Shown here: positions 1 to 8,109 of the stretch, in pieces | Numbering within the stretch: the first letter of the stretch is position 1 | Layout: each line of letters begins with the position of its first letter | Source: JABWAN01 sp041918175 | GTDB lineage: Bacteria; Zhuqueibacterota; Zhuqueibacteria; Zhuqueibacterales; Zhuqueibacteraceae | NCBI GenBank assembly: GCA_041918175.1 | Contig: JAYRWE010000073.1 | Span: 109,335-173,334 of the forward strand | Direction of reading: 5' to 3' | DNA length: 64,000 bases | Program-made: the position numbers and the translations under genes | Notes under the pieces: generated by a model | What the model was told of the DNA's origin: nothing | The model's database searches: none | What the model saw: only the letters and a program-made list of their open reading frames with translations

Positions 1-1
1 C

Positions 2-583
2 ACGGCGGAAACGAGTTTGAGCGAAGACAGTACAAAGACCTATCGCACGAAGAACGGGCGCGAGATGCACGGCGGCGGCGGCATCAAGCCGGACATTCGC
101 GTGGATAGCCCGCTCCTTTCCAACTATGAAGCGCAGTTGATTCGCAAATCCATGATGTTTCACTTCGCGCTCACGTATGCGAATCAACATCGCGATCTGC
201 CGCGCGATTTTAAAGTTGAGGAAAACATTCTCGCCGAATTTCGCAAATTTATCGCCGATAAAAATTTCAACTATACTTCTGAAAGCGAAGAAGTGCTGGC
301 GCAATTGAAAAAAGTCACGAAAGAGGAGGGCTATCTCACCACGCTTTCCACGGAAATCGCAAGCTTGGAGAAAGCATTGGCGAGCGGCAAAACCGACGAC
401 TTCACGCGCAGCCGCGAGTTCATCACGCGCGAATTGAAAAAAGAAATTGCCGCGAAGGTCTTCGGCACACGCGCCCGAGTTGAGATCGGCCTGCAAGACG
501 ATCCGGTGTTGCAAGAAGCCGTAAAAGTATTGCGCGATCAAACGCGCTATGCGACGACACTGGGTCTCAACAAGAAGGGTTGA
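2..583 (+). CDS. S41 C-terminal processing peptidase, C-terminal part (5' truncated)
   Basis: The frame is open from base 2, so the gene begins before the window; the TTG at 17 is not a credible start. The segment opens with the GREMHGGGGIKPDI block, which in S41 (CtpA/Prc) peptidases follows the catalytic Ser/Lys region. About 160 residues of charged helical C-terminus follow, with a long Glu/Lys-rich stretch typical of periplasmic tail-specific proteases. The PDZ and catalytic residues lie outside the window. The expected role is cleavage of exported proteins at their C-termini. The family call is fairly secure, but the subfamily cannot be given from this fragment. Confidence 0.8.
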   Translation, partial: TAETSLSEDSTKTYRTKNGREMHGGGGIKPDIRVDSPLLSNYEAQLIRKSMMFHFALTYANQHRDLPRDFKVEENILAEFRKFIADKNFNYTSESEEVLAQLKKVTKEEGYLTTLSTEIASLEKALASGKTDDFTRSREFITRELKKEIAAKVFGTRARVEIGLQDDPVLQEAVKVLRDQTRYATTLGLNKKG

Positions 584-589
584 GCTACC

Positions 590-713
590 TCGCGCTCCCA
601 AACTCCGTTTGGGAACGCGCTTGTTTCTGAAACTCTGTTTCAATGCTCAATGCGTTTGCAATCGAAACAGAGTTTCTCTCGCAAGTGTGTTCCCAAACTC
701 CGTTTGGGAACAA
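590..713. repeat. Short inverted repeats after the S41 gene
   Basis: The sequence CCCAAACTCCGTTTGGGAAC occurs twice, at about 596-615 and 692-711, and each copy folds as a short stem with CTCCG in the loop. Between them lie GAAACTCTGTTTC and its near inverse GAAACAGAGTTTC. The first copy extends to a CGCG-closed hairpin just after the stop codon and could act as a weak terminator, but no T-run follows. Confidence 0.55.
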
Positions 714-738
714 GGAGCAAGGCTGATGTGCCTCAAGT

Positions 739-814
739 TTGTCATTCAGAAGGAATCCTTTTAAGTGCTGGAGAGCATTGCCAGCGAGTAAAAAGATTCC
801 TGCTGAATGACAAG
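739..814. repeat. Hairpin repeat family A, copy 1 (TGTCATTC ends)
   Basis: This is an imperfect palindrome. The left arm begins TTTGTCATTCAGAAGGAATC and the right arm ends GATTCCTGCTGAATGACAAG. The arms pair over roughly 30 bases around GGAGAGCATTGCC. It resembles three other elements in this window (1036-1124, 27299-27393, 31688-31780), all with TGTCATTC-type ends and no coding capacity. A MITE- or REP-like dispersed element is the likely nature. Confidence 0.6.
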
Positions 815-905
815 TTCATTTTATGGGAGTCATACGCATGACGGAGATGACAACTCAATTCCCCAAACGGCAACGCCGGTCGTTTGAAAATATCACCTCG
901 GCGGC

Positions 906-991
906 GGGATGCCATCGCTTTGAAGTCAGCTAACTTGAAAAGATAAAAGTCAGGTAAACAAGCAAAGATGAAACGTAGGCGGAGCAGCGAC
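906..991 (-). repeat. Dispersed repeat family B, copy 1 (reverse orientation)
   Basis: Read on the minus strand this matches 46891-46977 closely (by eye about nine bases in ten) and 19211-19300 and 63717-63795 more loosely. All copies start near GTCGCTGC and end near AGCGAC followed by GGCATCCC, so the ends form a short terminal inverted repeat. No open frame is conserved between copies. Confidence 0.65.
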
Positions 992-1035
992 GCGCCATAA
1001 AAAAGCCCTTTGTAGCTGAACGCCCCTCTCTGGCT

Positions 1036-1124
1036 ATCATTTGTAAGAGCCTTCCCTCGAACTCGGCATGATCCCCATCCTGTTTTATACCGAGCACTAG
1101 AAAAGATTCTTCCAGAATGACATT
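1036..1124. repeat. Hairpin repeat family A, copy 2
   Basis: The right arm CTAGAAAAGATTCTTCCAGA followed by ATGACAT pairs imperfectly with the left arm ATCATTTGTAAGAGCCTTCC. The right arm matches the right end of the copy at 31688-31780. It lies about 100 bases upstream of the ppdK start and may hold or displace promoter elements. Confidence 0.5.
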
Positions 1125-1224
1125 TGAGAGAGTGTTACACAAAGCTCTGCAAAACTCAATAGCAACCAGCATTAAACAACCAGTAACCCAATAACCAATC
1201 CATATATTCAGGAGAAAGAAAACG

Positions 1225-4026
1225 ATGGCAGTAGTGAAAGCCAAGAAAGCAGTTTCGAAAAAAACTCTTTCCAACAAAAAACTCGCGACGAGTGCGAACG
1301 GTCGCGCCAAAGCCAAATACGTTTACACGTTCGGTGGCGGCACCGCGGACGGCGCGGCGGGCATGAAGAATTTGCTCGGCGGCAAAGGCGCGAATTTAGG
1401 CGAGATGGCGCGCCTCGGTTTGCCGGTGCCTGCGGGCTTTACGATTACGACGGAAGTGTGTACGGCTTATTATGAGAATCATCGCAAGTATCCGTCGGAG
1501 CTCGTGGCACAAGTAGACCGCGCTTTGCGTCAGATTGAGAACATCATGGGCGCAGCATTTGGCGACAAACAAAATCCGCTGCTCCTGTCCGTGCGTTCCG
1601 GCGCGCGCGTTTCCATGCCCGGCATGATGGACACGGTGCTCAATCTCGGTTTGAATGATCAAACCGTGCAAGGCTTGATTGCGAAGACCGGCAACGCACG
1701 CTTTGCGTATGATTGCTATCGCCGCTTCGTGCAAATGTACGGCGACGTCGTGCTCGGTTTAAAACCAGTGCATAAAGACGAGATCGATCCTTTCGAAGAA
1801 ATTTTGGAAAAGAAGAAACACGCCGCAGGCGTGGAGTTTGACAACGAACTTTCCGCGGAGCAATTGCAAGAGCTGGTCGCGGAGTTTAAAGCTGCGATCA
1901 AAGAACGCACGGGCCACAACTTTCCCGAAGATCCGATGAAGCAGCTTTGGGGCGCGGTCGGCTCCGTGTTCGGCTCGTGGATGAACGAGCGCGCGATTGC
2001 GTATCGCAAGCTCTACGACATTCCCGAAAGTTGGGGCACCGCGGTGAATGTGCAGGCCATGGTGTTTGGCAACATGGGCAATGATTGCGGCACGGGCGTG
2101 GCGTTCACGCGCGACCCTTCGACGGGCGAGAATGTGTTCTATGGCGAATACCTCATCAACGCGCAAGGTGAAGACGTGGTCGCGGGCACGCGCACGCCGG
2201 AGCCGATCTCGCGTCTTGAGCAGGACATGCCGAAAGTGTTCGCGCAATTGATGGCCATTCGCAAGAAGCTCGAGAAGCATTACAAAGACATGCAAGACGT
2301 CGAGTTCACTGTGCAGAACGGCAAGTTGTGGATGCTACAAACGCGCAACGGCAAACGCACCGGATTTGCGGCGTTCAAAATTGCGTATGACATGGTGAAA
2401 GAGAAGTTGATTAAGAAAGACGAAGCGCTGCGCCGTCTTGATCCGAAAGCGCTCAATCAACTTTTGCGTCCGGTGTTTGATGCCAAAGAAAAGCAAGGCG
2501 CGCTTGATAGCGGCAAAGTGTTGACGAAGGGTTTGAATGCCGGCCCCGGCGCCGCGAGCGGTCGCATCGTGTTTAACGCGCCCGATGCTGTGGATTGGAA
2601 AAAGAACGGCGAGCAAATCATTCTCGTGCGCATTGAAACTTCGCCGGAAGACATCAAAGGCATGGATGCTTCGGAAGGAATTCTCACGGCGCGCGGCGGC
2701 ATGACTTCGCACGCGGCGTTGGTTGCGCGGCAAATGGGCAAAGTATGCGTCGCGGGTTGCAGCGCGTTGGAGATCGATTATCGCAATCGCACGATGACGG
2801 TGAAAGGCCAAACGTTGCGTGAAGGCGATTGGATTTCCATCGACGGCAGCACGGGCGAAGTGATTAGCGGAAAGATCCAAACGAAACCTTCGGAAATTTT
2901 GCAGGTGTTGATTGACAAAACCATGCAGCCCGAAGAGTCGGACACGTATCAAATTTACGCGACGATCATGAGTTGGGCGGATAGCTATCGCACGCTCAAC
3001 ATTCGCACGAACGCGGATCAACCCGACCAATCTGCAAACGCGATTGCATTCGGCGCGGAAGGCATCGGCCTGTGCCGCACGGAGCACATGTTCTTCGGCG
3101 GCGACCGCATCGACGCGGTGCGCGAAATGATTCTCGCGGATGATGAAGCGGGCCGCCGGCGCGCGCTCGACAAGCTCTTGCCGATGCAGCGTCAAGATTT
3201 CATCGGCATCTTCGAAGTGATGGACGGCTATCCCGTGACGATTCGCACGCTTGATCCGCCGTTGCACGAGTTCTTGCCGCACACGGAGCACGAGCAAGCG
3301 GATCTCGCCGCGAAGATCGGCTCAACCGTTGAGAAGGTCAAAGCGAAGGTCGAGGCGTTGCACGAGTTCAATCCCATGCTCGGCCATCGCGGTTGCCGTC
3401 TCGGCGTGGTTTATCCCGAAATCACCGAGATGCAGGCGCGCGCGATTCTCGAAGCCGCTTGCGAAGTCGCAAAGAGCGGAAAGAAAGTTTTACCGGAGAT
3501 CATGATTCCGCTCGTGGCCGTGATCAAGGAGCTGCAATTGCAAGCGAAGGTCGTGCGTGAGACCGCGGCGAAAGTGTTCGCGGAAAAAGGCATGAAGGTG
3601 AATTACCTCGTGGGCACGATGATCGAATTGCCGCGCGCCGCGGTGGTTGCAGATCAAATCGCGAAGGAGGCCGAGTTCTTCAGCTTTGGCACGAACGATT
3701 TGACGCAAACCACGTTCGGCCTTTCGCGCGACGACGCCGGCCGCTTCTTGCCGCATTATGTTGAAAAAGAGATCATTGACGACGATCCGTTTGAAACGGT
3801 TGATCAAGACGGTGTGGGCCAACTCATGAAATGGGGCGTGGAGCGTGGTCGCGCGACGCGTCCAAAGTTGAAGGTTGGTATCTGCGGCGAACACGGCGGC
3901 GATCCCGCGACCGTGAAGTTCTGCCACAAGATCGGCTTGAACTATGTGAGTTGCTCGCCGTTCCGCGTTCCGATTGCGAGACTTGCGGCAGCGCAAGCCG
4001 CGTTGGAAGAGAGCGATAAAGACTGA
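1225..4026 (+). CDS. ppdK: Pyruvate, phosphate dikinase
   Basis: The 933-residue product matches PPDK throughout. It interconverts pyruvate, ATP and Pi with phosphoenolpyruvate, AMP and PPi in the cytoplasm, for gluconeogenesis or PPi-linked glycolysis. The N-terminal nucleotide-binding domain starts at TFGGGTADGAAGMKNLLGGK. The swivelling phosphohistidine domain has GGMTSHAALVARQMGK with the catalytic His near residue 496. The C-terminal PEP-binding barrel contains GTNDLTQTTFGLSRDDA and the active-site Cys in GICGEHGG near residue 888. Length is close to the usual 870-900, with about 30 extra Lys/Ala-rich residues at the N-terminus. The ATG is preceded by AGGAGAAAG, which fixes the start. 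The gene stands alone and has its own terminator. Confidence 0.97.
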   Translation: MAVVKAKKAVSKKTLSNKKLATSANGRAKAKYVYTFGGGTADGAAGMKNLLGGKGANLGEMARLGLPVPAGFTITTEVCTAYYENHRKYPSELVAQVDRALRQIENIMGAAFGDKQNPLLLSVRSGARVSMPGMMDTVLNLGLNDQTVQGLIAKTGNARFAYDCYRRFVQMYGDVVLGLKPVHKDEIDPFEEILEKKKHAAGVEFDNELSAEQLQELVAEFKAAIKERTGHNFPEDPMKQLWGAVGSVFGSWMNERAIAYRKLYDIPESWGTAVNVQAMVFGNMGNDCGTGVAFTRDPSTGENVFYGEYLINAQGEDVVAGTRTPEPISRLEQDMPKVFAQLMAIRKKLEKHYKDMQDVEFTVQNGKLWMLQTRNGKRTGFAAFKIAYDMVKEKLIKKDEALRRLDPKALNQLLRPVFDAKEKQGALDSGKVLTKGLNAGPGAASGRIVFNAPDAVDWKKNGEQIILVRIETSPEDIKGMDASEGILTARGGMTSHAALVARQMGKVCVAGCSALEIDYRNRTMTVKGQTLREGDWISIDGSTGEVISGKIQTKPSEILQVLIDKTMQPEESDTYQIYATIMSWADSYRTLNIRTNADQPDQSANAIAFGAEGIGLCRTEHMFFGGDRIDAVREMILADDEAGRRRALDKLLPMQRQDFIGIFEVMDGYPVTIRTLDPPLHEFLPHTEHEQADLAAKIGSTVEKVKAKVEALHEFNPMLGHRGCRLGVVYPEITEMQARAILEAACEVAKSGKKVLPEIMIPLVAVIKELQLQAKVVRETAAKVFAEKGMKVNYLVGTMIELPRAAVVADQIAKEAEFFSFGTNDLTQTTFGLSRDDAGRFLPHYVEKEIIDDDPFETVDQDGVGQLMKWGVERGRATRPKLKVGICGEHGGDPATVKFCHKIGLNYVSCSPFRVPIARLAAAQAALEESDKD

Positions 4027-4112
4027 GGATCGTGGGTAGTAGATAGTGAATCGTGACTCGTGCTGTTACGATCAACGATCCACGAACGACGATCTACAAT
4101 TTTAGAAAACCA

Positions 4113-4156
4113 CTCGCCCATCGTTGTGAGACAAACAGCGGTGGGCGATTTTGTTT
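4113..4156 (+). terminator. Rho-independent terminator of ppdK
   Basis: The arms CTCGCCCATCG and CGGTGGGCGAT pair with one G-T pair and one mismatch, and the right arm is followed by TTTTGTTT. It lies about 90 bases after the ppdK stop and before the HAD phosphatase start at 4200. Confidence 0.7.
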
Positions 4157-4199
4157 GCGAGATTATTTTAGCAATGCACCTCATTGGGCTATCACACAT

Positions 4200-4847
4200 A
4201 TGATCATCTTCACCGACTTCGACGGCACGATGGCGCAAAACGATGTGGGCGATGCGTTCTTTCGCACCTTCAGCGCTTGGCCGGAGTGTGCCGAGGCGAT
4301 TGCACGTTGGGAGCGCAACGAAACCTCCTCACGTGAAGTGTATGAAATCGCTGCAAAGAGCACGCGTGTCACACGCGAACAATTTGCCGCGTTTTGTGCC
4401 GCACAGCCGCTTGCGCCCGGCTTTCTTGAATTTGCAGCTTATTGCCGCGAGCGCAACTGGCCGCTGATTGTGTTGAGTGATGGTTTGGATGCTTATATTC
4501 AAGCCGTGCTGCAGCGCCATAATTTGTCGTTGCCAATCTATAGCAACTGCCTGGAATTCATTGCGCTGAATCGGGTGCAAGTGAGTTTTCCGTATTGGGG
4601 AAAAAGCTGTGGCCGCTGCGCAAATTGCAAACGGCAGCATGTCTTGCGGCTCGCTGAAGCTGGAAAACGCAGCGTCTATATCGGGGACGGCTATTCGGAT
4701 CGTTGCGGCGCGCAAGCCGCAGACGTTATTTTTGCGAAGGATAGTTTGGCGCGTTGGTGCGAAACGGAGCAGCGCAGTTTTTATCACTTTGAAGATTTCC
4801 TAGCGGTGCGCGCAATTCTGCATGAGCTAACCACGCAAAACAAATGA
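4200..4847 (+). CDS. HAD-superfamily phosphatase, MtnX/phosphoserine phosphatase-like
   Basis: The 215-residue product starts MIIFTDFDGTM, the HAD motif I DxDGT with nucleophile Asp6 and general acid Asp8. Motif II is probably VLSDG near residue 97, and motif III/IV is GDGYSDRCGA near residue 160. The length and the CGRCANCKR insert resemble the MtnX-like phosphatases, which in some bacteria dephosphorylate a methionine-salvage intermediate; no other salvage genes are nearby, so the substrate is open. The frame extends upstream to 4053, but that part overlaps the ppdK terminator and has no HAD homology. The ATG at 4200, directly at motif I, is the better start. Confidence 0.8.
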   Translation: MIIFTDFDGTMAQNDVGDAFFRTFSAWPECAEAIARWERNETSSREVYEIAAKSTRVTREQFAAFCAAQPLAPGFLEFAAYCRERNWPLIVLSDGLDAYIQAVLQRHNLSLPIYSNCLEFIALNRVQVSFPYWGKSCGRCANCKRQHVLRLAEAGKRSVYIGDGYSDRCGAQAADVIFAKDSLARWCETEQRSFYHFEDFLAVRAILHELTTQNK

Positions 4848-4893
4848 GAGCGAAAAGCTCAACTCGCGGCTACGAACATTGCGTTCTACTTGT

Positions 4894-5340
4894 TTAAGCT
4901 TTGCAATCGGCGCAGTACGGTTGCAATGCCGCCGCGAACTCTGGCGGCACCGGAATAGGTTGAAATGTCTTGCGAGCAATGGCGACAACGACTTCATAGC
5001 CGTCCGCCGTAATCTCGCCGTCGACTTTGTGTATGCTGAACTCCAAGCGCAACGAAGTTTTGCCAATGCGGCCAATCCACATTTCGACTTCGAGCAAGTC
5101 ATCGAGGAAAGCGGGACGGCGAAAGTCGAAATGCAATTGCACGCGCGGCAGCCAAAAATCAAACCGGTCGAACAGTTTGGAATACGGAAAGCCAACAGCG
5201 CGGAAAAATTCCGTTTCGGCAATTTCAAAAAAGCGCACATACGCGCCGTAACAAATGATTCCGGCTTGATCAATATCACCCCAGCGCACGAACTCGCGCA
5301 CGCGAAAGCGTAGTGGAGCCTCAATTATTTTCTCAGTCAT
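4894..5340 (-). CDS. Acyl-CoA thioesterase, 4HBT/YbgC-like hotdog fold
   Basis: A 148-residue protein of typical hotdog thioesterase length. The motif VRWGDIDQAGIICYGAYVRF near residues 18-37 is the 4-hydroxybenzoyl-CoA thioesterase signature, with the catalytic Asp in the DxDxxG segment. It is expected to hydrolyse short- or aromatic acyl-CoA esters in the cytoplasm. It is transcribed toward the HAD gene, so the two are convergent. A GGAAGGATAATC ribosome-binding stretch precedes the ATG on the minus strand. The specific substrate cannot be told from the sequence. Confidence 0.85.
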   Translation of the reverse strand: MTEKIIEAPLRFRVREFVRWGDIDQAGIICYGAYVRFFEIAETEFFRAVGFPYSKLFDRFDFWLPRVQLHFDFRRPAFLDDLLEVEMWIGRIGKTSLRLEFSIHKVDGEITADGYEVVVAIARKTFQPIPVPPEFAAALQPYCADCKA

Positions 5341-5768
5341 GATTATCCTTCCTTTGTCAGCTAGTCAAATTCGCCGTTTTCTCTTTTGTAAATAAATCGC
5401 GCTCCGGCGAGCGTCTTATGCAACAAGTACCGCTGCGAAAAAATCGCGCACGAGCAATTGCGTTTTTGCTTATTGGCGAAACCAGAATTGGCAAATTGGG
5501 AACGAATGTCAAGCAGGAATGACCGCACTCGAGGAAAATCTTCAAACGCGCTGCGATTTATTGCTGAAATAAAATTTGAGTTCCAATCATGCTGCTTGAC
5601 TGGGCTGAACAAAGAGCCTATATTCACAGCAGTACCGAAAGCAATGCCAAGTTTTCTTAACAAAGCGTTGGCGGCGGAACACTTCTGCGAGAGCGGCATG
5701 TAAACAGAGCAGGAGCGTTTCAAGTATTGGTCACGAAGATCAGGAATGAGCATCACGGCGAGGCAACG
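5341..5768. other. Intergenic region, nothing recognised
   Basis: There are no convincing coding frames here; an 81-codon plus-strand frame at 5458-5703 has no family features and no ribosome-binding site. The stretch is presumably the divergent promoter region for the thioesterase and the membrane protein at 5769, but no clear -35/-10 pair could be assigned. Confidence 0.5.
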
Positions 5769-6548
5769 ATGGATCCCAAGGATAGCAAATTTTCTAGCTG
5801 GCTGGAAGTGAGCCAGAAGACTCTGGATTTTATTCGGAGCTTCATTCAATTTGTGCCGTTCATCAGCACGGTCGCAGGCATTATCTTCGCCTATTTTAGC
5901 CGCAACGAATGGGCGATTGTGTTTATCGGTATGGCGATTTTGTTCATCGGCGTTTTTTATCTCACGCGCAACGCGTTCTCTGAGCGCCAGCGGGTGTTGA
6001 TCAACCCCGGGCTGTGGATCGAGCGCGATGAATTGAAAGTGCAAGTGTATGCCAACAAACGCGTCGTCGAACGCCGCTATTCTTTTAAGGCAAAGAAGAA
6101 AACGGAGCGCTATCGCTTTAAGTTGCGTTGGTCCGGTTCGGAATATGTGAAGGTGAATTTGGAAGCTACGGACGATACGCTGATTCGCATCACGAGTCCG
6201 AAAGTGCAAAAGAGCTGGCATCGGTATGAAGTGCGTTTTCAAAACACGCTGCGGCCCGGCGACAAAAAAGACGTGGTGCTGCATTATGAATTGCCTGATC
6301 GCGCCAACGAATCCGAGCCGTATCATTTGATTTCGTATGGTCACGTCGCCGGTTGCAGCAAGCTTGTCGCGCGTTTGTCGTTTCCCGATAACGATGTGGC
6401 GCGCGACGTGTTCTTGATTCATTATGACGCGGATTGGGAAGTGAAGAAGGGCTTGCCCATTGGCATTGATGCGGATGACCGCGAGTATCGCATCGAAATC
6501 ACGCCCGAAGTGGGCATGCGCTACTCATTGGAATGGCAGGAAAAGTGA
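5769..6548 (+). CDS. Membrane-anchored protein of unknown function
   Basis: A product of about 259 residues with two adjacent hydrophobic segments near residues 22-40 (FVPFISTVAGIIFAYFS) and 47-62 (IVFIGMAILFIGVFYL). A soluble domain of about 195 residues follows, rich in beta-strand-like alternation and Arg/Lys/Glu. The arrangement suggests a membrane hairpin with a cytoplasmic sensor or Ig-like domain, but no family is recognised. The frame is open from a GTG at 5727; the ATG at 5769 with GCGAGGCA upstream is preferred. It stands alone, and a terminator-like hairpin lies about 200 bases downstream. Confidence 0.7.
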   Translation: MDPKDSKFSSWLEVSQKTLDFIRSFIQFVPFISTVAGIIFAYFSRNEWAIVFIGMAILFIGVFYLTRNAFSERQRVLINPGLWIERDELKVQVYANKRVVERRYSFKAKKKTERYRFKLRWSGSEYVKVNLEATDDTLIRITSPKVQKSWHRYEVRFQNTLRPGDKKDVVLHYELPDRANESEPYHLISYGHVAGCSKLVARLSFPDNDVARDVFLIHYDADWEVKKGLPIGIDADDREYRIEITPEVGMRYSLEWQEK

Positions 6549-7395
6549 AAGCCGTGCAAAATGCTCGAAGAATCTTTTCCGCATTTGACGAAGATTTCAC
6601 ATACATATTGGGCAAATTCCTTTGGGCCATGTGAACTTAACACGGCGGTAGGATCATGTTTGAGGAATAAGCACTAACGGTTGACCTCAAGTGTTTACCG
6701 GCGCCTTTGATAGCAACCTTAGCGGCGCTGATGACAAAAAGAAAGCGGTGACTTTATGCCGAAAGACATGAAGCCGCCGCTTTTTTGTTGCCAAACTTTA
6801 ACAGTGCTAAACGTGTGACCGAGGCGAACTGCATTTGGACGCATGCAGGGAATGAACAAAGCATACCGGCAAGCCGGTGCAACGAGGTTTTCACGACAAA
6901 GAAAGCGCAGGCTTATTCTTCGTCCATGTTTTCACCATTCGGCTGAAAATTCCGCTAACCCATGCGGTCACACTGCGCGGCGCCGACAATTTCAATTGTG
7001 AAGCGAAACTTGTGAACTGTGGCACGTTGCTGGCGACCGAGATTGATCTTCTGAGGCATGCGCGCGTTGGAAGGTGGCGCAAAGTATAACACGAGAGAGA
7101 GATTGTCAAGCATGGATTCCATTTTTAACCAAATTTTTCTTGCATGTGGAAGAAGAGATTTGCATAATGTCGCGCCAATTAGCAAAGCTGCAAGCTGTTA
7201 CCGGCAAAAGCTTGGTAGTGAGGACGGGAACTGCTCCCACACACGACAACTCGCCGAAATCCCCGTTGCAAAATTAGGATTGCGAATGACTTCATTGTTA
7301 TGCGCTGCACGTGATACACGCAAGGAAGCGCGACTATCCAGCCCCAATGCCCAACAGGAACACCATCAAAATAACATTCACACGAGGATGGCCCT
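6549..7395. other. Long intergenic region with one hairpin
   Basis: About 850 bases without a supported gene. Apart from the terminator-like hairpin at 6743-6787 it contains short stems such as ACCGG-CAAG-CCGGT near 6869-6882. Several overlapping short frames (6877-7399) on both strands lack ribosome-binding sites and family features. A transcript from about 6650 to the hairpin, that is a small RNA, is possible but unsupported. Confidence 0.4.
6743..6787 (+). terminator. Terminator-like hairpin
   Basis: The arms AAGCGG/CCGCTT with inner CTT/AAG and ATG/CAT pairs are followed by TTTTTTGTT. It would end transcription from the membrane-protein gene at 5769-6548 or from an unannotated small RNA. 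Confidence 0.6.
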
Positions 7396-7632
7396 ATGAA
7401 ACGTCCGGTCGAAATTCTGCTCGCCGTGCTTTGCATGGTCAGCATTTATCGCCCCTTCACCGGTGATGCGAATCTTTTGGAATACGTCGGATACTTTGCC
7501 ATGGCCGCGCTCTCCGCGCTGCTTATACTCGTGCTTCATCTGCGCCCGAATGATCACGCGCAATGGGGCTTCTCCGAAGAAGAAACGCTGCGCGTGCAGC
7601 CGCAAGTCGGCGCGTTAGCGAAGAAAAAGTAG
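7396..7632 (+). CDS. Small membrane protein, unknown function
   Basis: A 78-residue frame with two predicted membrane segments, near residues 5-20 (VEILLAVLCMVSIYRPF) and 30-48 (YVGYFAMAALSALLILVLHL), ending in a short charged tail. The start ATG is preceded by GAGGATGG at a usable distance. Codon use, with many GCG and CGC, agrees with neighbouring genes, so it is likely real. No family is recognised and there is no operon partner. Confidence 0.5.
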   Translation: MKRPVEILLAVLCMVSIYRPFTGDANLLEYVGYFAMAALSALLILVLHLRPNDHAQWGFSEEETLRVQPQVGALAKKK

Positions 7633-7867
7633 CGTGGCGTGTCAACCTTCCATGTGACGCGGATTTGCTCTTGTCGGCATGACGGAGTTTGTGCTCTGTG
7701 AGGCCTAGCCCTCCGCTATTTCATTTTTATTTCCCGCGTCTTTCTCGAACCCTCCATTCTGCATTCCCCCTCCCGTCTAAAAACTTCAGGCAAAAAATTG
7801 GATGCGATAGCGAACGCTTCGCATTTCTCCTCGGCGAGTAATGCTACTTCGGCTGATGCCATTTTTT

Positions 7868-7920
7868 CCCACGAAACACGCTAATCACGCGAAAAAGTTT
7901 TTCGCGTTTTTCGTGGGCAG
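7868..7920. repeat. Palindromic repeat, CCCACGAAA type
   Basis: CCCACGAAACACG on the left pairs with CGTTTTTCGTGGG on the right, with an inner CGCGAAAAAG/TTTTTCGCG stem. A related right half, CGCGCCTTTCGTGGGC, occurs at about 39090-39112. It lies in the 480-base non-coding stretch upstream of the iron-sulfur gene, where no other feature is seen. Confidence 0.5.
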
Positions 7921-8109
7921 AAATTCGAATGTGACGAAGTGGTAGTAGAATCCTCCCTCTTGCTTCGACAACACGCGGCGACTTCAGCGCATTTCGGCTC
8001 GAAGGGTTTTATTATCGCCAAAGATCGCCTTGCAATTCAAAACGGTTTTTATATCTTGCTCTCCGTTTATCACGCCCTCATCCCCCACCATATTCACAGC
8101 GAGGAAGGA

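Noticed and set aside
2335..3297. Minus-strand open frame of 320 codons antisense to ppdK
   Set aside because: It lies entirely inside ppdK, is Arg/His/Ala-rich as expected from antisense reading of GC-rich codons, and shows no domain motif. Similar shadows occur at 1759-2295 and 3490-3996.
5361..6422. 353-codon minus-strand frame over the membrane protein gene
   Set aside because: The opposite strand has two clear membrane segments, consistent codon use and a good start; this frame is Arg/His-rich shadow sequence.
6650..6787. Possible small RNA or riboswitch upstream of the hairpin at 6743
   Set aside because: No match to a known riboswitch core by eye; only the terminator-like hairpin is supported.
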